From Gracilaria vermiculophylla (taxonomy: Eukaryota; Rhodophyta; Florideophyceae; Gracilariales; Gracilariaceae), in NCBI GenBank assembly GCA_019155205.2, contig JAHNZQ020000010.1, positions 1,839,006-1,882,397 on the forward strand: DNA of 43,392 nucleotides, in the 5' to 3' direction. Shown one piece after another: positions 10,239-20,276 of this stretch (the first letter of the stretch is position 1; every line of letters begins with the position of its first letter). The translations under genes were made by a program, and so were the position numbers. The notes under the pieces were generated by a model. That model did no database searches, had not been told where the DNA came from, and saw only the letters and a program-made list of their open reading frames with translations.

Positions 10239-13180
10239 GACTCTTTTCACCGCCTTGACTTCCAAATTGATGGCTTAAAACTTGATCCGATGAAAGCACG
10301 GGTAATGAACAAAAGATCCAATGCGGGAATTCTAGAGCTATCGGGTTATCGACGTCCCGAGGCGCTGGCGCCACCAGCTTATCTGCCAATTGATGGTCTA
10401 TGATCTTCACCGTTGCTCTACCGATCGCCCTAAACCGTGGATGTGCAAAGCTCGTTTGGAAGTCACAATTGTGACTCAAATCCTACTACCAGTCTCAGCA
10501 AACACTTCCGGTTGCATGTTTGAGGCGATGGATGGAAGCACATGGGTATTAGGGTCAAAAAGCCTGGCCATCGAAAAATCACATCTGGATCCAGGGCACA
10601 GCGTTCCTTGATACTGTGCTCTTGTAGATCATCTGGTACGATGGCACACTGCTCTTTCGGGCATCAAAACAGAAATTTGATTTTACAGGTTCAACAATAA
10701 AAAGTATTTCTGTATTCCCCACAACCATTAGTCTCTTGCTCTTCTTCGGATGGAGGTGCTTCACAATCACTTCCGAATCATGAAGTTTCTTGGTTAATAC
10801 CGTCTGTGACTCCCAAGCATGTATCTCAGTGAAAATTTGAAAAACAAAAGTGTTGTTTTCTCGTGATCAGGGGTACTTCGGAACCAATCCGATGGTATAA
10901 GGATTGCAAAGGCAGAGTGCAATTCAAGGATGGGATTGCGTGGTCTCTTCTTGTTCCCCACCTAATTGCCATCACCTGGGACAAAAGTCCATCTAATTGC
11001 AACGTTCTTTGATCAAATTCCGATCATGTCATCTTAAACCTATTTCAAGTATAATCTGTACAGCATTTGCTTAATTTAAACGCAGTCTTAACAATTTTCT
11101 CATTATGCAACCCAGCCTTAATATTTAGAGAATCATATGCTTCATATAACTCCAATGTGGTTCTGCTTCGCTTGTCTAAAGGAGCATAATTGCAACTTAC
11201 ATGTTCGACAGGTCTGATGAGCAGTTGTGGGTAGGCGTACAGGCAAGGAAAGTTGCGTGGCGAATGTGCCCATTTGGAACTGTTTGGGTACATTATTTGA
11301 ATTGCCACTCTCCCAAAAAGGCGGGAGAGGGCTGAGGCTCAGGAAGCTGGAAAGAGCATTGACGCCGTGCCGACGCCAGCCTTCACCCCTTAAATTGGCC
11401 TCGCAGGCGGCCCTACGCCTTCAGGGGGAAGAAGATATCGAACTGCCAGCCGTAAATTGTATCTATCTCCTCTAACATTGTTTCAATAATATGATATCGA
11501 CCAAGGTCACAGCAGCAGATCTTCATTGTCTCGGACTTCTCCAAAGGTCTAAAATGTCAAAAACGTTGCAAAAGATATTGGACAACGGTTACATTACCGT
11601 ATAATGTGAACTTCAGTTGTTTTTTTACTGAAACAGAAACATGTTTATGTTGTTTTATAAGAGAAATGGAGTCACATGTTGAATCGCTTCCTTCGTAGTA
11701 CGTAAGGATACGAGTACACTTGCAACCTGAACGGTATACTGATAAAACTGGCTCCATCAGATCGCAGCCATGCTCTTCGAGATAAAATGCAGATGGAAAT
11801 CTTTGTTTTGGCAATGAATTGCAATCCCATCGAATTATACACAACCCTGACGATGATCCAACCATCCGTTACAATTGAGAATTCTGTTGGCAGTAATATC
11901 TTTCGTATTTAATTTAGAGCAATCTAAAGGCAAGGATATGTCACAAGTTCTATTGAAGGCTGGACCTAAGGTATTCTTAGTCACAAAAACCGATCATATG
12001 CCATTGTTATTTTCTCTGGTATTTTCCTCATGATATTTTTCTCGTAGATATAGTAAAGCTTCAACAACAGATGTGAATAATATTCTGCACTCGTTTCAAA
12101 AAAACGTGGTCCTGAACATCCTTGACCTACGGTCGTCTGGAGATTGTCCTAGATCATTTAAACCTTGATATTCTGTTTACGGTCCATAAAAGGACTGCGA
12201 GTTGTATCAACTTTGAATAGTGCGGAGATTACAAAAGTAAGGCCTTATCATATGAGTTCAAACCACTCTTTGAGGGCGTCCTGAACTCCACCTATAACGT
12301 ACGATATACAAATGAACGCTTCGAGCTTATATTGCCCAACAAATGCACCAGGTATAATGCAAACTCTGTCAGTGCAACGCCCACTACAGCAAAACTGTCC
12401 ATTTGATCGTTTGAAAGTATGGATTTATGTCTCTTCAGCGTCACCCAGAGACATCAAGAGTTTGTTTTGTCGCAAGGGAATTTCGGAGCCAGATCTGGTT
12501 TCGAAACGGCCTCGTGGCATGTACAGAAGTGACTGTGAACCTTTGACGATTGACCCTCGATTCCATAGATCAGAATTCTATTGCAGTACACGCACGGAAC
12601 CAGGCTGACAGGGATAGATTGTCGATTCATGATAGCAACCCCAATTTCAATTGCTATCGCTCTTCTTCCGGAGCAAACCCGATAGCAACCTCAATCAATT
12701 GATGCTCAATCGAAACGGTAATACTGTACTGGGATGAATATGTCAACAGTTCTGTGATGAACGTTACCAATCTGAGCGCGTGGTGGGTCGAAAACGGCTC
12801 TTCGAATTGCGATCCCGGTGAAGGATATTAATCGCGGATTGCAATCTTTGGCTTGCATCTAGCTACAATGCAGTTGATTGAAACCCACCCCTGACGTAGT
12901 AGGATGCAAGAGACGACCCTTTCGCGTAGCTCTGAACATAGCGCCCCTTCGTGCGCAGCTTAGAGGTGACCGGGTAACAGACTACTTTGCCTTGCGGGAT
13001 TGATGGAAAACAAGGGCATGGGGCTTATACTGAGAGAACCAAAATTAAAAATTCGAGCTTTGAGCACGGTGGCTCGTTGGGATGCAACATGAGCTTGTAG
13101 CTCGACGACTGAGCCGGGTGCATAAGCGGCGAAGAGTCGCAAAGAACAAATCATAAAGCCGGTCGCATTTACCTCTGACC
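10239..13180. other. 2.9-kb stretch without a supported gene
   Basis: AT-rich, with only short open frames (under about 105 codons) and none resembling a known family. It lies between the divergent ACLB (-) and P-loop kinase-like (+) genes, so it holds both promoters. A small GATAGCAA/TTGCTATC inverted repeat with a partial direct copy lies at about 12630-12715. Non-coding RNA genes or a decayed mobile element cannot be excluded. Confidence 0.45.
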
Positions 13181-14047
13181 ATGTACGCGGACAAGATTGC
13201 CTTTCTAGGCGTGCCATTTCCAGCACAGTCCGTGTCGTATAAGAGACCCAATGGTTTGAAACGGCTGCAGACCGTTAAGATTTCACTGCTTCCTTCTCGG
13301 AAAGTAGCTCATTTCCACAACATAAATGTTGGGGCCGGGTGCAAGATAACATCATCTGTCTATTGCAGTGCCTCAGGGTGGGACGCTCTTACTTCAGATT
13401 CCTTCAACGAAAAGCTAGAATCAAACGAGCTTCGATTATGTTTGGTGGGTATGTCGAATTGCGGCAAATCGCACTGGTCCTCGCAGCTGTGTCGCCTCAA
13501 GAGGTTTCACCTAATCTGCGTCGACGATCAAATTGAAGAGGAAATCAGTCCTGAATTGGCAAAACTTGGATACTCTGGCATTGACGGCATGGCAAAATGG
13601 ATGGGATTCCCGAGTGACGAGCAGTTCACGGCAAATCAAGACCGCTACCTTATGCACGAAGAGCGTATAACATCCCGTGCGGTACCAGACTCCAATAGAA
13701 ATACTGTTTTGGACACTACCGGGAGCGTCGTTTACCTTTCTGATGGGACTTTGGGTCAACTGCGAGCGGATTACCTTGTGATACATCTCGAAGCGAATGA
13801 CGATATGCTTGAGATGATGACAGAAAACTACTTCAAAACGCCGAAACCTGTTGTGTGGGGGGATGCATTTAATAGTCGCGAACTCGAAACGCCAATGGAG
13901 TCCATGAGGCGGTGCTATCCGAGTTTGTTGAGGAAACGAAGGGAACGATATGCTAAACTTGCTCACATTACTGTACCAGCCGCAGTTTCACTTTCCAGAG
14001 AAACCAAATTGGAAGATTTCCTAGAATATGTACGTCGACAACTTTGA
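13181..14047 (+). CDS. Shikimate-kinase-like P-loop protein
   Basis: A 288-residue protein with a P-loop kinase fold. The Walker A sequence GMSNCGKS lies at 90-97, followed by an acidic pair VDDQIEEEI (114-122) where shikimate kinases bind their substrate. A conserved-looking DTTGSVVYL (178-186) follows, and the tail contains PKPVVWGDAF and RCYPSLLRKRRERYAKLA. The order resembles the eukaryotic shikimate-kinase-like P-loop family rather than true AroK: the shikimate-binding GGG is absent, so the substrate is unknown. Residues 1-75 lack similarity to the fold, are Ser- and Lys/Arg-rich with few acids, and could be a plastid or mitochondrial leader. The start is a real ATG at 13181. Upstream is a long gene-poor stretch, and downstream is the tRNA-Glu on the other strand. 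The fold is fairly secure; the reaction is not. Confidence 0.75.
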   Translation: MYADKIAFLGVPFPAQSVSYKRPNGLKRLQTVKISLLPSRKVAHFHNINVGAGCKITSSVYCSASGWDALTSDSFNEKLESNELRLCLVGMSNCGKSHWSSQLCRLKRFHLICVDDQIEEEISPELAKLGYSGIDGMAKWMGFPSDEQFTANQDRYLMHEERITSRAVPDSNRNTVLDTTGSVVYLSDGTLGQLRADYLVIHLEANDDMLEMMTENYFKTPKPVVWGDAFNSRELETPMESMRRCYPSLLRKRRERYAKLAHITVPAAVSLSRETKLEDFLEYVRRQL

Positions 14048-14536
14048 TGACGTGCAGAGAGTTATTATACGGATTGAAAATGTTCGTAAGAGCTGAGGTG
14101 TTGATAAAGCTCAGTATTCACTTCACGAGTACAATGGTATTCCCAGAAGAAGAACTTAAAAACAACCCCATGTATCGATATAGAGAAGCACTGAAGTACA
14201 TGATGTGAACCTGGGACGGATGCTGGTGGGATCTGCTTTTAGATTTGGTTCATTATATTCTGCTAGGTGGCCTTGAACTCGTGGGCTTTGTTTTTTCCAT
14301 AGTGCCGCTCTCACCAGTTGAGAAGAAGACCAGAAAAAAAAGATACATAACAGCTCATAAATACCTTTCTCAGTTTTTTATGATTTGCTAAAGACTCCCC
14401 CGTCACTCATGCGATTGATACTTATGATGGAGACGTACTGTTGAGGGGTGGAAACTCAATGTCTGGACCACGCAGACGCGCAGCTGGGCAGGCGAAGTGG
14501 TTCGTTACTTCTTTTACGCAAAATGGAAATGTAGTT
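14048..14536. other. Intergenic, P-loop gene to tRNA-Glu
   Basis: No gene seen. It contains the 3' flank of the P-loop gene and, near 14520-14523, the AAAA that reads as a TTTT RNA polymerase III stop about 14 nt past the minus-strand tRNA. Confidence 0.5.
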
Positions 14537-14609
14537 CTTCCCGTGCGGGGTTTGAACCCGCGATCTTCCCGGTGAAAGCGGGACATCCTAACCACTAGAC
14601 CAACGGGAA
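14537..14609 (-). tRNA. trnE-UUC: tRNA-Glu (anticodon TTC)
   Basis: Read on the minus strand this folds as a full cloverleaf. The 7-bp acceptor stem is TTCCCGT with ACGGGAA. The D arm is GTCT...GGAT. The anticodon stem TCCCG/CGGGA has loop CTTTCAC, giving anticodon TTC for GAA codons. The T stem GCGGG/CCCGC has loop TTCAAAC. The discriminator base is G and CCA is not encoded. Internal promoters are the usual A box (around TGGTCTAGTGG) and B box (around GGTTCAAAC). There is no intron. The downstream T4 is a pol III terminator. Confidence 0.95.
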
Positions 14610-14711
14610 CGAACGACCTCGGTGCTCTTTCACGTGATTCAATACGTTTTTATTGAATAAAATTTTATGCTTCGAAATTAGGGGCTGGGCCAAAATGGTC
14701 AGGAAAACAGT

Positions 14712-15872
14712 ATGCGCTTTGTTGACACGCGGCTAGCACTTGGCTGTTTCAGTGCTCGCCTGTTCCGAGATTTTGCTTCGCCGCGCTACGTGCGACATGT
14801 TCTAGTTATCCAGCAGTGCCAGCTCATGTGCGCACCTTCAGCTTCAGCTATCTTCCCTAGAATCCCTCCTTGCCGGCGTTGCCCAATTAAAATTGATGTG
14901 ATGGCCACTAACGATGCAGAAGACACCGAGCTGCAGGAGGCCTTGCAACGCAGTCGTGAACAAACAAACTTGGAAGAAGCAATGCTTGCAGAAGCTTTAG
15001 CAGCGAGTATGAGCACCCGTGACGAGGAAATTGCGCGCTCCATGCAAAGAGAACAACTTCTTCTACTTGAGAAGAGCCTTTGTGCGAACACAGATACGCC
15101 TGAGGTCTCTAACAGGCAGCTGCACTTGACGCCGCTGTCCGTACAGGACCAAATTGTCGCAAATGGTTCCGCGGAAGCTTCGCACGTTTCTCCGTCCTGT
15201 TCCGAACCATCATCTCACGGATGGCAGTGTGCGGGGTCCTCGAAGCAGTTCTATGCGCGCCATCATGCTCCTTCGGCTTCCAAAGCTACCCATCCTCTTC
15301 CGGCTGATAAAAACTCCGCTTCAGCAAAGCAAACAATCGCTGAAATTGAAAAAGAGCGCCTAGATGAACGCTCATCGGTGCCAGTTGTGGTTATTGATGG
15401 ACAGAACGTCGGATGCTCGTATGGAGGGGGTAAGCACAACTTCCGTGCCAAGGGCGTGCAAGTAGTGCTCGATTACTATTTAAGCAGAGGAATGAAAGCG
15501 GTTGCAATGTTACCTGCGTGTAAAGTTGATACTCGATTCGGTTTGCTCAACGACCGCGTTGCAGACGATCCTGCCCTTTTGAAAAATCTTTCCGCTCAGG
15601 GTCTCGTGTCGTTTACTCCGTCTGGTTCACATGATGATCACTTCCTTCTGGCTTATGCGAAGCAAAAGAACATTGATATCATTTCTAATGATCGATTTCA
15701 GAAAGAAGTTTCTGAGCAAGCAACAAAGGGTGCATCCCGTACCTTGCAGGACTTTCTGAACGAACATCTCATACCATACACATTTGTGAATGGAGAGTTT
15801 CTGCCAAACCCGAACCCGCATCAACTCAGCCGTGCCGACCATTGCAGTCGGAGTCCGCGCTACAGGCGATAA
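14712..15872 (+). CDS. UIM + Regnase/NYN-type endoribonuclease
   Basis: A predicted RNase with the Zc3h12a/Regnase-like NYN (PIN-fold) domain in its C-terminal half. Numbered from the internal ATG at 14901, the domain runs from about 160 to 305. It keeps the acidic metal-binding set: Asp166 and Asn169 in VIDGQNVGCSYG, Asp245-Asp246 in SGSHDDHFLLAYA, and Asp264 in IISNDRF. The end, LIPYTFVNGEFLPNPNP, is typical of Regnase NYN domains. The N terminus has two ubiquitin-interacting-motif-like helices, DTELQEALQRSRE (8-20) and a second around EAMLAEALAASMSTRDEE (26-43). The CCCH zinc finger of animal Regnase is absent. The first ATG (14712) adds 63 residues rich in Arg and hydrophobics that could be a targeting leader. 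The ATG at 14901 (MATNDAED) may equally be the real start. The gene converges with P5CR. A second, altered NYN gene lies 3 kb downstream. Confidence 0.85.
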   Translation: MRFVDTRLALGCFSARLFRDFASPRYVRHVLVIQQCQLMCAPSASAIFPRIPPCRRCPIKIDVMATNDAEDTELQEALQRSREQTNLEEAMLAEALAASMSTRDEEIARSMQREQLLLLEKSLCANTDTPEVSNRQLHLTPLSVQDQIVANGSAEASHVSPSCSEPSSHGWQCAGSSKQFYARHHAPSASKATHPLPADKNSASAKQTIAEIEKERLDERSSVPVVVIDGQNVGCSYGGGKHNFRAKGVQVVLDYYLSRGMKAVAMLPACKVDTRFGLLNDRVADDPALLKNLSAQGLVSFTPSGSHDDHFLLAYAKQKNIDIISNDRFQKEVSEQATKGASRTLQDFLNEHLIPYTFVNGEFLPNPNPHQLSRADHCSRSPRYRR

Positions 15873-16402
15873 AGGTCAGCCATGTGCAAATCATGGAACG
15901 CGTGGACGGAGCTTGTACATTGATTCGCCCACCCCCTGCATGTGCATCGTGTACGCTTTGATTGGGACCGTGAATCCCTCTGTAACATACATCAATTTAC
16001 AAAGAATACTAGGAATAGAAAGGTGTTTTCCGTAGCGGATATGTTCATTTACTCAACCGTACATTCTAAATCCCTTTGAATACGTCCTGGGTGTGGAAAT
16101 GGTAACATCCGAAACAACCACACTCCTGCGATAATGCGTTGTCGTGGAAAGCATGGCAGACATGTTTTACACCCTTCACCTAGAGAAGCTCAACTCTTCA
16201 CATCAACGGTTGCACCCGAGTGTTTGCATAGTAGGAGGTATGCCTTCCGCATCTTCGTTCTAGGAAGGCGGGGCGCACTGGAACACAGTGAGGCACGAGA
16301 ACAGCTCTGTGATGGGAGAGGTGAAACAGCGAGACAAACGGAACACCGGGAGATGAAAAATTCCGACATTGGCAATCGTGCCAGGTTGAGTTATGCCCCC
16401 TT
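15873..16402. other. Intergenic between convergent NYN1 and P5CR
   Basis: Shared 3' flank. No gene recognised. An open frame running from here across P5CR on the plus strand is an antisense shadow. Confidence 0.5.
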
Positions 16403-17245
16403 CTATCTACCAAGCTCGGCAGAGCGGTCTGTAGCACGCGATATGGCGTCAATGACTGCTGCTCTGAAACCGCCATTTTCTAAAGCGACAGTGCCTGCAA
16501 TGGTAGTGCCTCCTGGCGATTCGACGCGGTTTCGAAGCTCAGCAGGATGTAAGTCGGACTCGATTGCCATTTTCGCTGCGCCTAAGACTGTTTGAGAGGC
16601 GAGTTTAGACGCGATAGCACGCGGCAAACCGTTCCTCACGCCCGCATCAGTCATGGCTTCGATCATGATGAACACGAAAGCTGGCCCGCTTCCGCTCAAA
16701 CCGGTGACAGCATCGAGATTCTTTTCCGGGACTGGAACAACCATACCACAAGTTCCCATGAGGTTTTCCACAATGGCTTTGTCTTCTGAGTTGCATTTTT
16801 CATTCATTGCATAGGCGGATGCGGCAGCGCCCACAACACAAGGCTGATTGGGCATGACTCTCACCCACTTCTTCGTATGTGTTTGATGAGATGGTGTTTC
16901 GGAAAGGGTGCTGAGGGTGACACCAGCGCATATAGAAATGTACAAGGTGGTGTCTCCTTCAGGGGGGTTAGCATTGTTGATCGTTTTGAGCACTTGTGGT
17001 ACAACGCCAGGCTTAATAGCTAAAACGACAACATTCGAAGAGTGAAGCATCGTTTCTTCGTTGTTGACAACGTTGACGTTTAACTGCGACAAAAGCGCGC
17101 GACGATGTGCAAGCAATTCCCAAACGAATATTGACTGGGGCTCAAGTACCTTTTTGGCTAGGATACCGCGGATGATCGCTTCAGCCATCATGCCGCCTCC
17201 ATAGAAGCCGAGCTTGACGTTGGAAATTGGATTACTTTGTGTCAT
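16403..17245 (-). CDS. P5CR: Pyrroline-5-carboxylate reductase
   Basis: Reduces 1-pyrroline-5-carboxylate to proline with NAD(P)H, the last step of proline synthesis. The 280-residue protein has the N-terminal Rossmann loop LGFYGGGMMAEAI (12-24), VVVLAIKPGVV, the MPNQP motif with a following AAASAYA, SGSGPAFVF, and the P5CR signature SPGGTTIAG near the end. Length is normal for the family (about 260-290). The ATG at 17245 gives a short N terminus with no obvious organelle leader, suggesting a cytosolic enzyme. It converges with the UIM-NYN gene. Its 5' end faces that of the second NYN gene across about 1.7 kb. Confidence 0.97.
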   Translation of the reverse strand: MTQSNPISNVKLGFYGGGMMAEAIIRGILAKKVLEPQSIFVWELLAHRRALLSQLNVNVVNNEETMLHSSNVVVLAIKPGVVPQVLKTINNANPPEGDTTLYISICAGVTLSTLSETPSHQTHTKKWVRVMPNQPCVVGAAASAYAMNEKCNSEDKAIVENLMGTCGMVVPVPEKNLDAVTGLSGSGPAFVFIMIEAMTDAGVRNGLPRAIASKLASQTVLGAAKMAIESDLHPAELRNRVESPGGTTIAGTVALENGGFRAAVIDAISRATDRSAELGR

Positions 17246-18920
17246 TGTCAGGCCACTGGATATAATAATTGCGAATGAATAAGGTAGGTTTCGAGCCTGT
17301 GATCACTGATGCTGGCAGTGGTGTGAAGAAGGGATTTGTGGGTTGAAACACACAAGCGAAATGTTTTGGCCGATGCAGTTGATGAATGTGGCCTCCGCGG
17401 CTGGAGAGAGGACTAAATGCTTTCGGACGGCGGCTGACGCGGGGTAAGGGGAAAGTGTTGGCTACTCAGGCTGCAATGTTGGTCAGATGATGATGATCCG
17501 TTTCGACGAAAGGTGTTGTTGTATTTGATGATCTGTTCTCTTACAGTATTGGCGTGCGTACTAAACGTTTACACTGTGTAAAGTACAGTGTGATAGGGCC
17601 TTTAGCGTGTGTGACTGTTTGAGATGATGGACTACGGAATGGGTGCTCGGAGATGATGAGATTGGATTGTTTTTCGCCACAACGCCCGCATCTTGTTGGA
17701 CCTGTCGATAGCAAGGTGTGCTGAGGCTTGTGGGGGAAAGCGTGGCGACCCGTGAGCGACCTGAGTAGCTGGAAATGTGTTCTCCACAGCGACTCATGTT
17801 GACAGGATTGAATTTTCAATATTGTGGGACAATTTTGGCGTGTCAGTTCAGCTTTCACAATGCGAGTTACGATGGCCCGTCAGCGTTTGGTGCTCAAAAT
17901 AGCATATATTTAACTGAGGTGCACATGTTCTGTGTGCTCGCAGTACTTTGGTTGTCCAGATCGGCACAGAACGTGGCCTGCTGTTTGAATCTTGCGAGCT
18001 GTACTTCACTGCTTGTGTAATGATGGTGGGAGCATCGCGAAAGTTTGATCGCATGCGATCTGCCTATTGCTCAGTGGAAAACCAGTTGGTGGTCAGCGGA
18101 CAGCGCTCTCAGGTGCAGCGCGAAAGACGCCCTTTTCCAGCAGCATGCGGGGCAATGATGTCGAATGAAGAAGATGGGCGATTATGTGCTGTTGCACATT
18201 GAGGGAGAGCGCTAGTGGCGGCGGCGGGCCACGCGAGTGGGCTGATCGCGGTCAAGTTATCAAGGTGACTACGTTGCAGCCGCAGGGCACGAGCGTTCAG
18301 CTACGTAGGAGCGCGGTGGGCGGTGAATTTACAGACAGCCCCGGCACGTGCAGTGCAAATCAGCGTGGAAGCGTTGAATTGATTAGCGGTCTTCTTGGTT
18401 TGTAGAGCAAGCAGTGTGGAGGCGCATGGGCAGCGTGGGTGGTGCAAGCTGGCGACGGCCAAGATACGCGCACGCGCGCGAAGCGCCCGCTGCGGCGGAG
18501 GTCGTGGCCCGCCAGCCACCAGACGCGCTACGTCTCACGACGGGCGCGCCAGCGCGGCGGCGCGGAGCAAATCAGCGCGCCACATTCCGCACCGCACGTC
18601 ACGGCGCGCGCCGCCAACGTGTCACGCCGCGCCGCTCCCAGCGCCGCCAAGCCGCGCCAGCGCGCGCTGCCACCGCATAAACGCGCTCCCGCGAGACGCG
18701 TGCGTGCGTCGCCATTGCTGCTTTGTTTCGACACTGCGCCGCGCCCGCCCGCACGCCTAATAGCTCTCCCCCGGGCCGAGCCGCCGCCGCTTGTGCGCCC
18801 CAGCTGCCGCCCCCCGCACCCCTCCCCTGCCCCCCCCCCTTCTCGCGCCGCGAGCCGTTCTTATCCGCGTCTACTCCTCGCGTGCCGTCGCTCCCCCCGC
18901 CTGCACCGCCACCGCCGCCC
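17246..18920. other. Divergent promoter region, P5CR / NYN2
   Basis: About 1.7 kb between two genes pointing away from each other. Composition is moderate near P5CR and changes sharply to very GC-rich after about 18.4 kb, leading into the NYN2 start. Overlapping open frames on both strands in the GC-rich part, including an in-frame extension of NYN2 back to 18723, are probably untranslated leader. Confidence 0.5.
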
Positions 18921-20276
18921 ATGGCCGACCGCCGCACCCCCACCGCCGCCCCCGCCGCGCCGTCGCCGCCGCCCTCCGTGTGGCTCCGCTTCACGGGCTA
19001 CAGCGCCCCGCACTTCGATCATTCAAACGTCGTCCTCGAGTTCTGCCGCGCGGCGCGCCGCGAGTTCTCTCCGCTCGTGCGCGCAGTCGCTCCGTTCCAG
19101 TTTTCGGCCCCCATCGACTGCCGCCTGCCCTGCCACGGCCCGCACTCCTTCGTGCTCTACACGCTGCAGCCGCGCCAGGTCACCATCACCAACGGCGCCA
19201 CCGCCCTCTTCCGCTTCTCCATCGACACGCACGCTGTTTGCCAGCGCTTGCTCTCGGGCGCCCCGCAGCCGCTGGCGCTGTCCGTGTCCTCGCCCGCCGG
19301 TCTGCAGCTCTCGTACGAGGCCTCGCTCGACCCGCCGCTGTACACATCCACGGAGGAGGCCACCGTGCTCTCCGCGCTGGACGATGACGCCTCGCCCCTC
19401 GCCACCGCCCCGCCGGCCCCGCGCTCGCTGCGCCCATTAGATCTTAGCTTCTCCAGCGTCTCCGAGGATGGCGACTCGGCTGAGGACTCTCCGCGCGCTT
19501 CGGACTCCTTCCCCTCCAAGCGAGCGAAGCGCCACTCCAAGGTCCGTTTCTCGGACACGCTTCAGATTATTCCATCCACGCAGCAACTAAAAGAGGACGT
19601 CGATCTCGCCACTGCCGAGCGCGCCAGGCTTTCGCGAGACTTTGGCGATCTTGCTGCACAGCTGTCGCAATTGCAGAACGAGCTGCGAGACGTCAAGCAA
19701 TCTGTCAAGACGATAAACCATCCCGCCGCTCAATCTGACGCCCTCCGCGCCGCCGGCGACTTGTTGCGGCCTCACGCCGCTCCCACCAAGCGCAGAAGAG
19801 TGGTGCTTGATGGCCACTCTGTGGCTTGCAGCTATGGGAAAGGAAAATTCAGGCCCCAAGGAATTTCGGCCGCCCTGCAATACTACCACACCAGAGGCTT
19901 CAATGCGGTGGCGGTGGTGTCGAAGCGGGCGCTGGAACACGGAAATTCGTCGCGAGAGCGATCGCAAGATGCGCTTCTGGCACAACTCGTCGACAGTGGC
20001 TTGGTCGCTGTCACTACCTCCCGTTCCAGGAGAGAAGAGTTTATGCTTCGTTACGCTCTGGATCACAATGCGTATGTCGTCTCAAATGAGTGCCTACAGT
20101 CGAGACCGAACCCGACGCGTTCTGCGCGAGAGCAGCGCAGATTACAATCCTTTCTCGATTCACATCGAATACCGTTCATGTTCATCGCAAACGAATTTGT
20201 GCCAACCTCGCCGTCGCTACGGCATTCGCGGTCTTCGGACTGTTTAAGAACGCACTGTCGAAGAGATTCGTTCTAA
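18921..20276 (+). CDS. NYN-domain protein with substituted active site
   Basis: A 451-residue protein whose C-terminal domain (about 290-430) is plainly related to the NYN domain of the gene at 14712: VVLDGHSVACSYGKGKFRPQG, YYHTRGFNAVAVV, VVSNE, IPFMFIANEFVP. Key positions differ. The first Asp is kept (297), but the Asn of DGxNV is Ser300, the Asp-Asp pair is Glu372-Glu373, and the Asp of SND is Glu390. The protein is therefore either a much weakened nuclease or a non-catalytic RNA-binding paralogue. The N-terminal domain (20-135) is unrecognised and looks beta-rich. An acidic Ser-rich linker with a basic patch SKRAKRHSK (199-207, possible nuclear signal) and a coiled coil (about 220-265) follow. 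The ATG at 18921 is chosen because the in-frame extension to 18723 is low-complexity Pro/Ala and less typical of protein. GC content falls from 5' to 3'. Confidence 0.8.
   Translation: MADRRTPTAAPAAPSPPPSVWLRFTGYSAPHFDHSNVVLEFCRAARREFSPLVRAVAPFQFSAPIDCRLPCHGPHSFVLYTLQPRQVTITNGATALFRFSIDTHAVCQRLLSGAPQPLALSVSSPAGLQLSYEASLDPPLYTSTEEATVLSALDDDASPLATAPPAPRSLRPLDLSFSSVSEDGDSAEDSPRASDSFPSKRAKRHSKVRFSDTLQIIPSTQQLKEDVDLATAERARLSRDFGDLAAQLSQLQNELRDVKQSVKTINHPAAQSDALRAAGDLLRPHAAPTKRRRVVLDGHSVACSYGKGKFRPQGISAALQYYHTRGFNAVAVVSKRALEHGNSSRERSQDALLAQLVDSGLVAVTTSRSRREEFMLRYALDHNAYVVSNECLQSRPNPTRSAREQRRLQSFLDSHRIPFMFIANEFVPTSPSLRHSRSSDCLRTHCRRDSF

Noticed and set aside
8311..10265. TTG start nine codons upstream for ATP-citrate lyase B
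   Set aside because: Nuclear eukaryotic gene; the ATG at 10238 is the first standard start and fits the family.
18439..19440. Long Arg/Pro/Ser-rich plus-strand open frame over the NYN2 start
   Set aside because: Out-of-phase frame in extremely GC-rich DNA; the NYN2 frame carries the recognisable domain.
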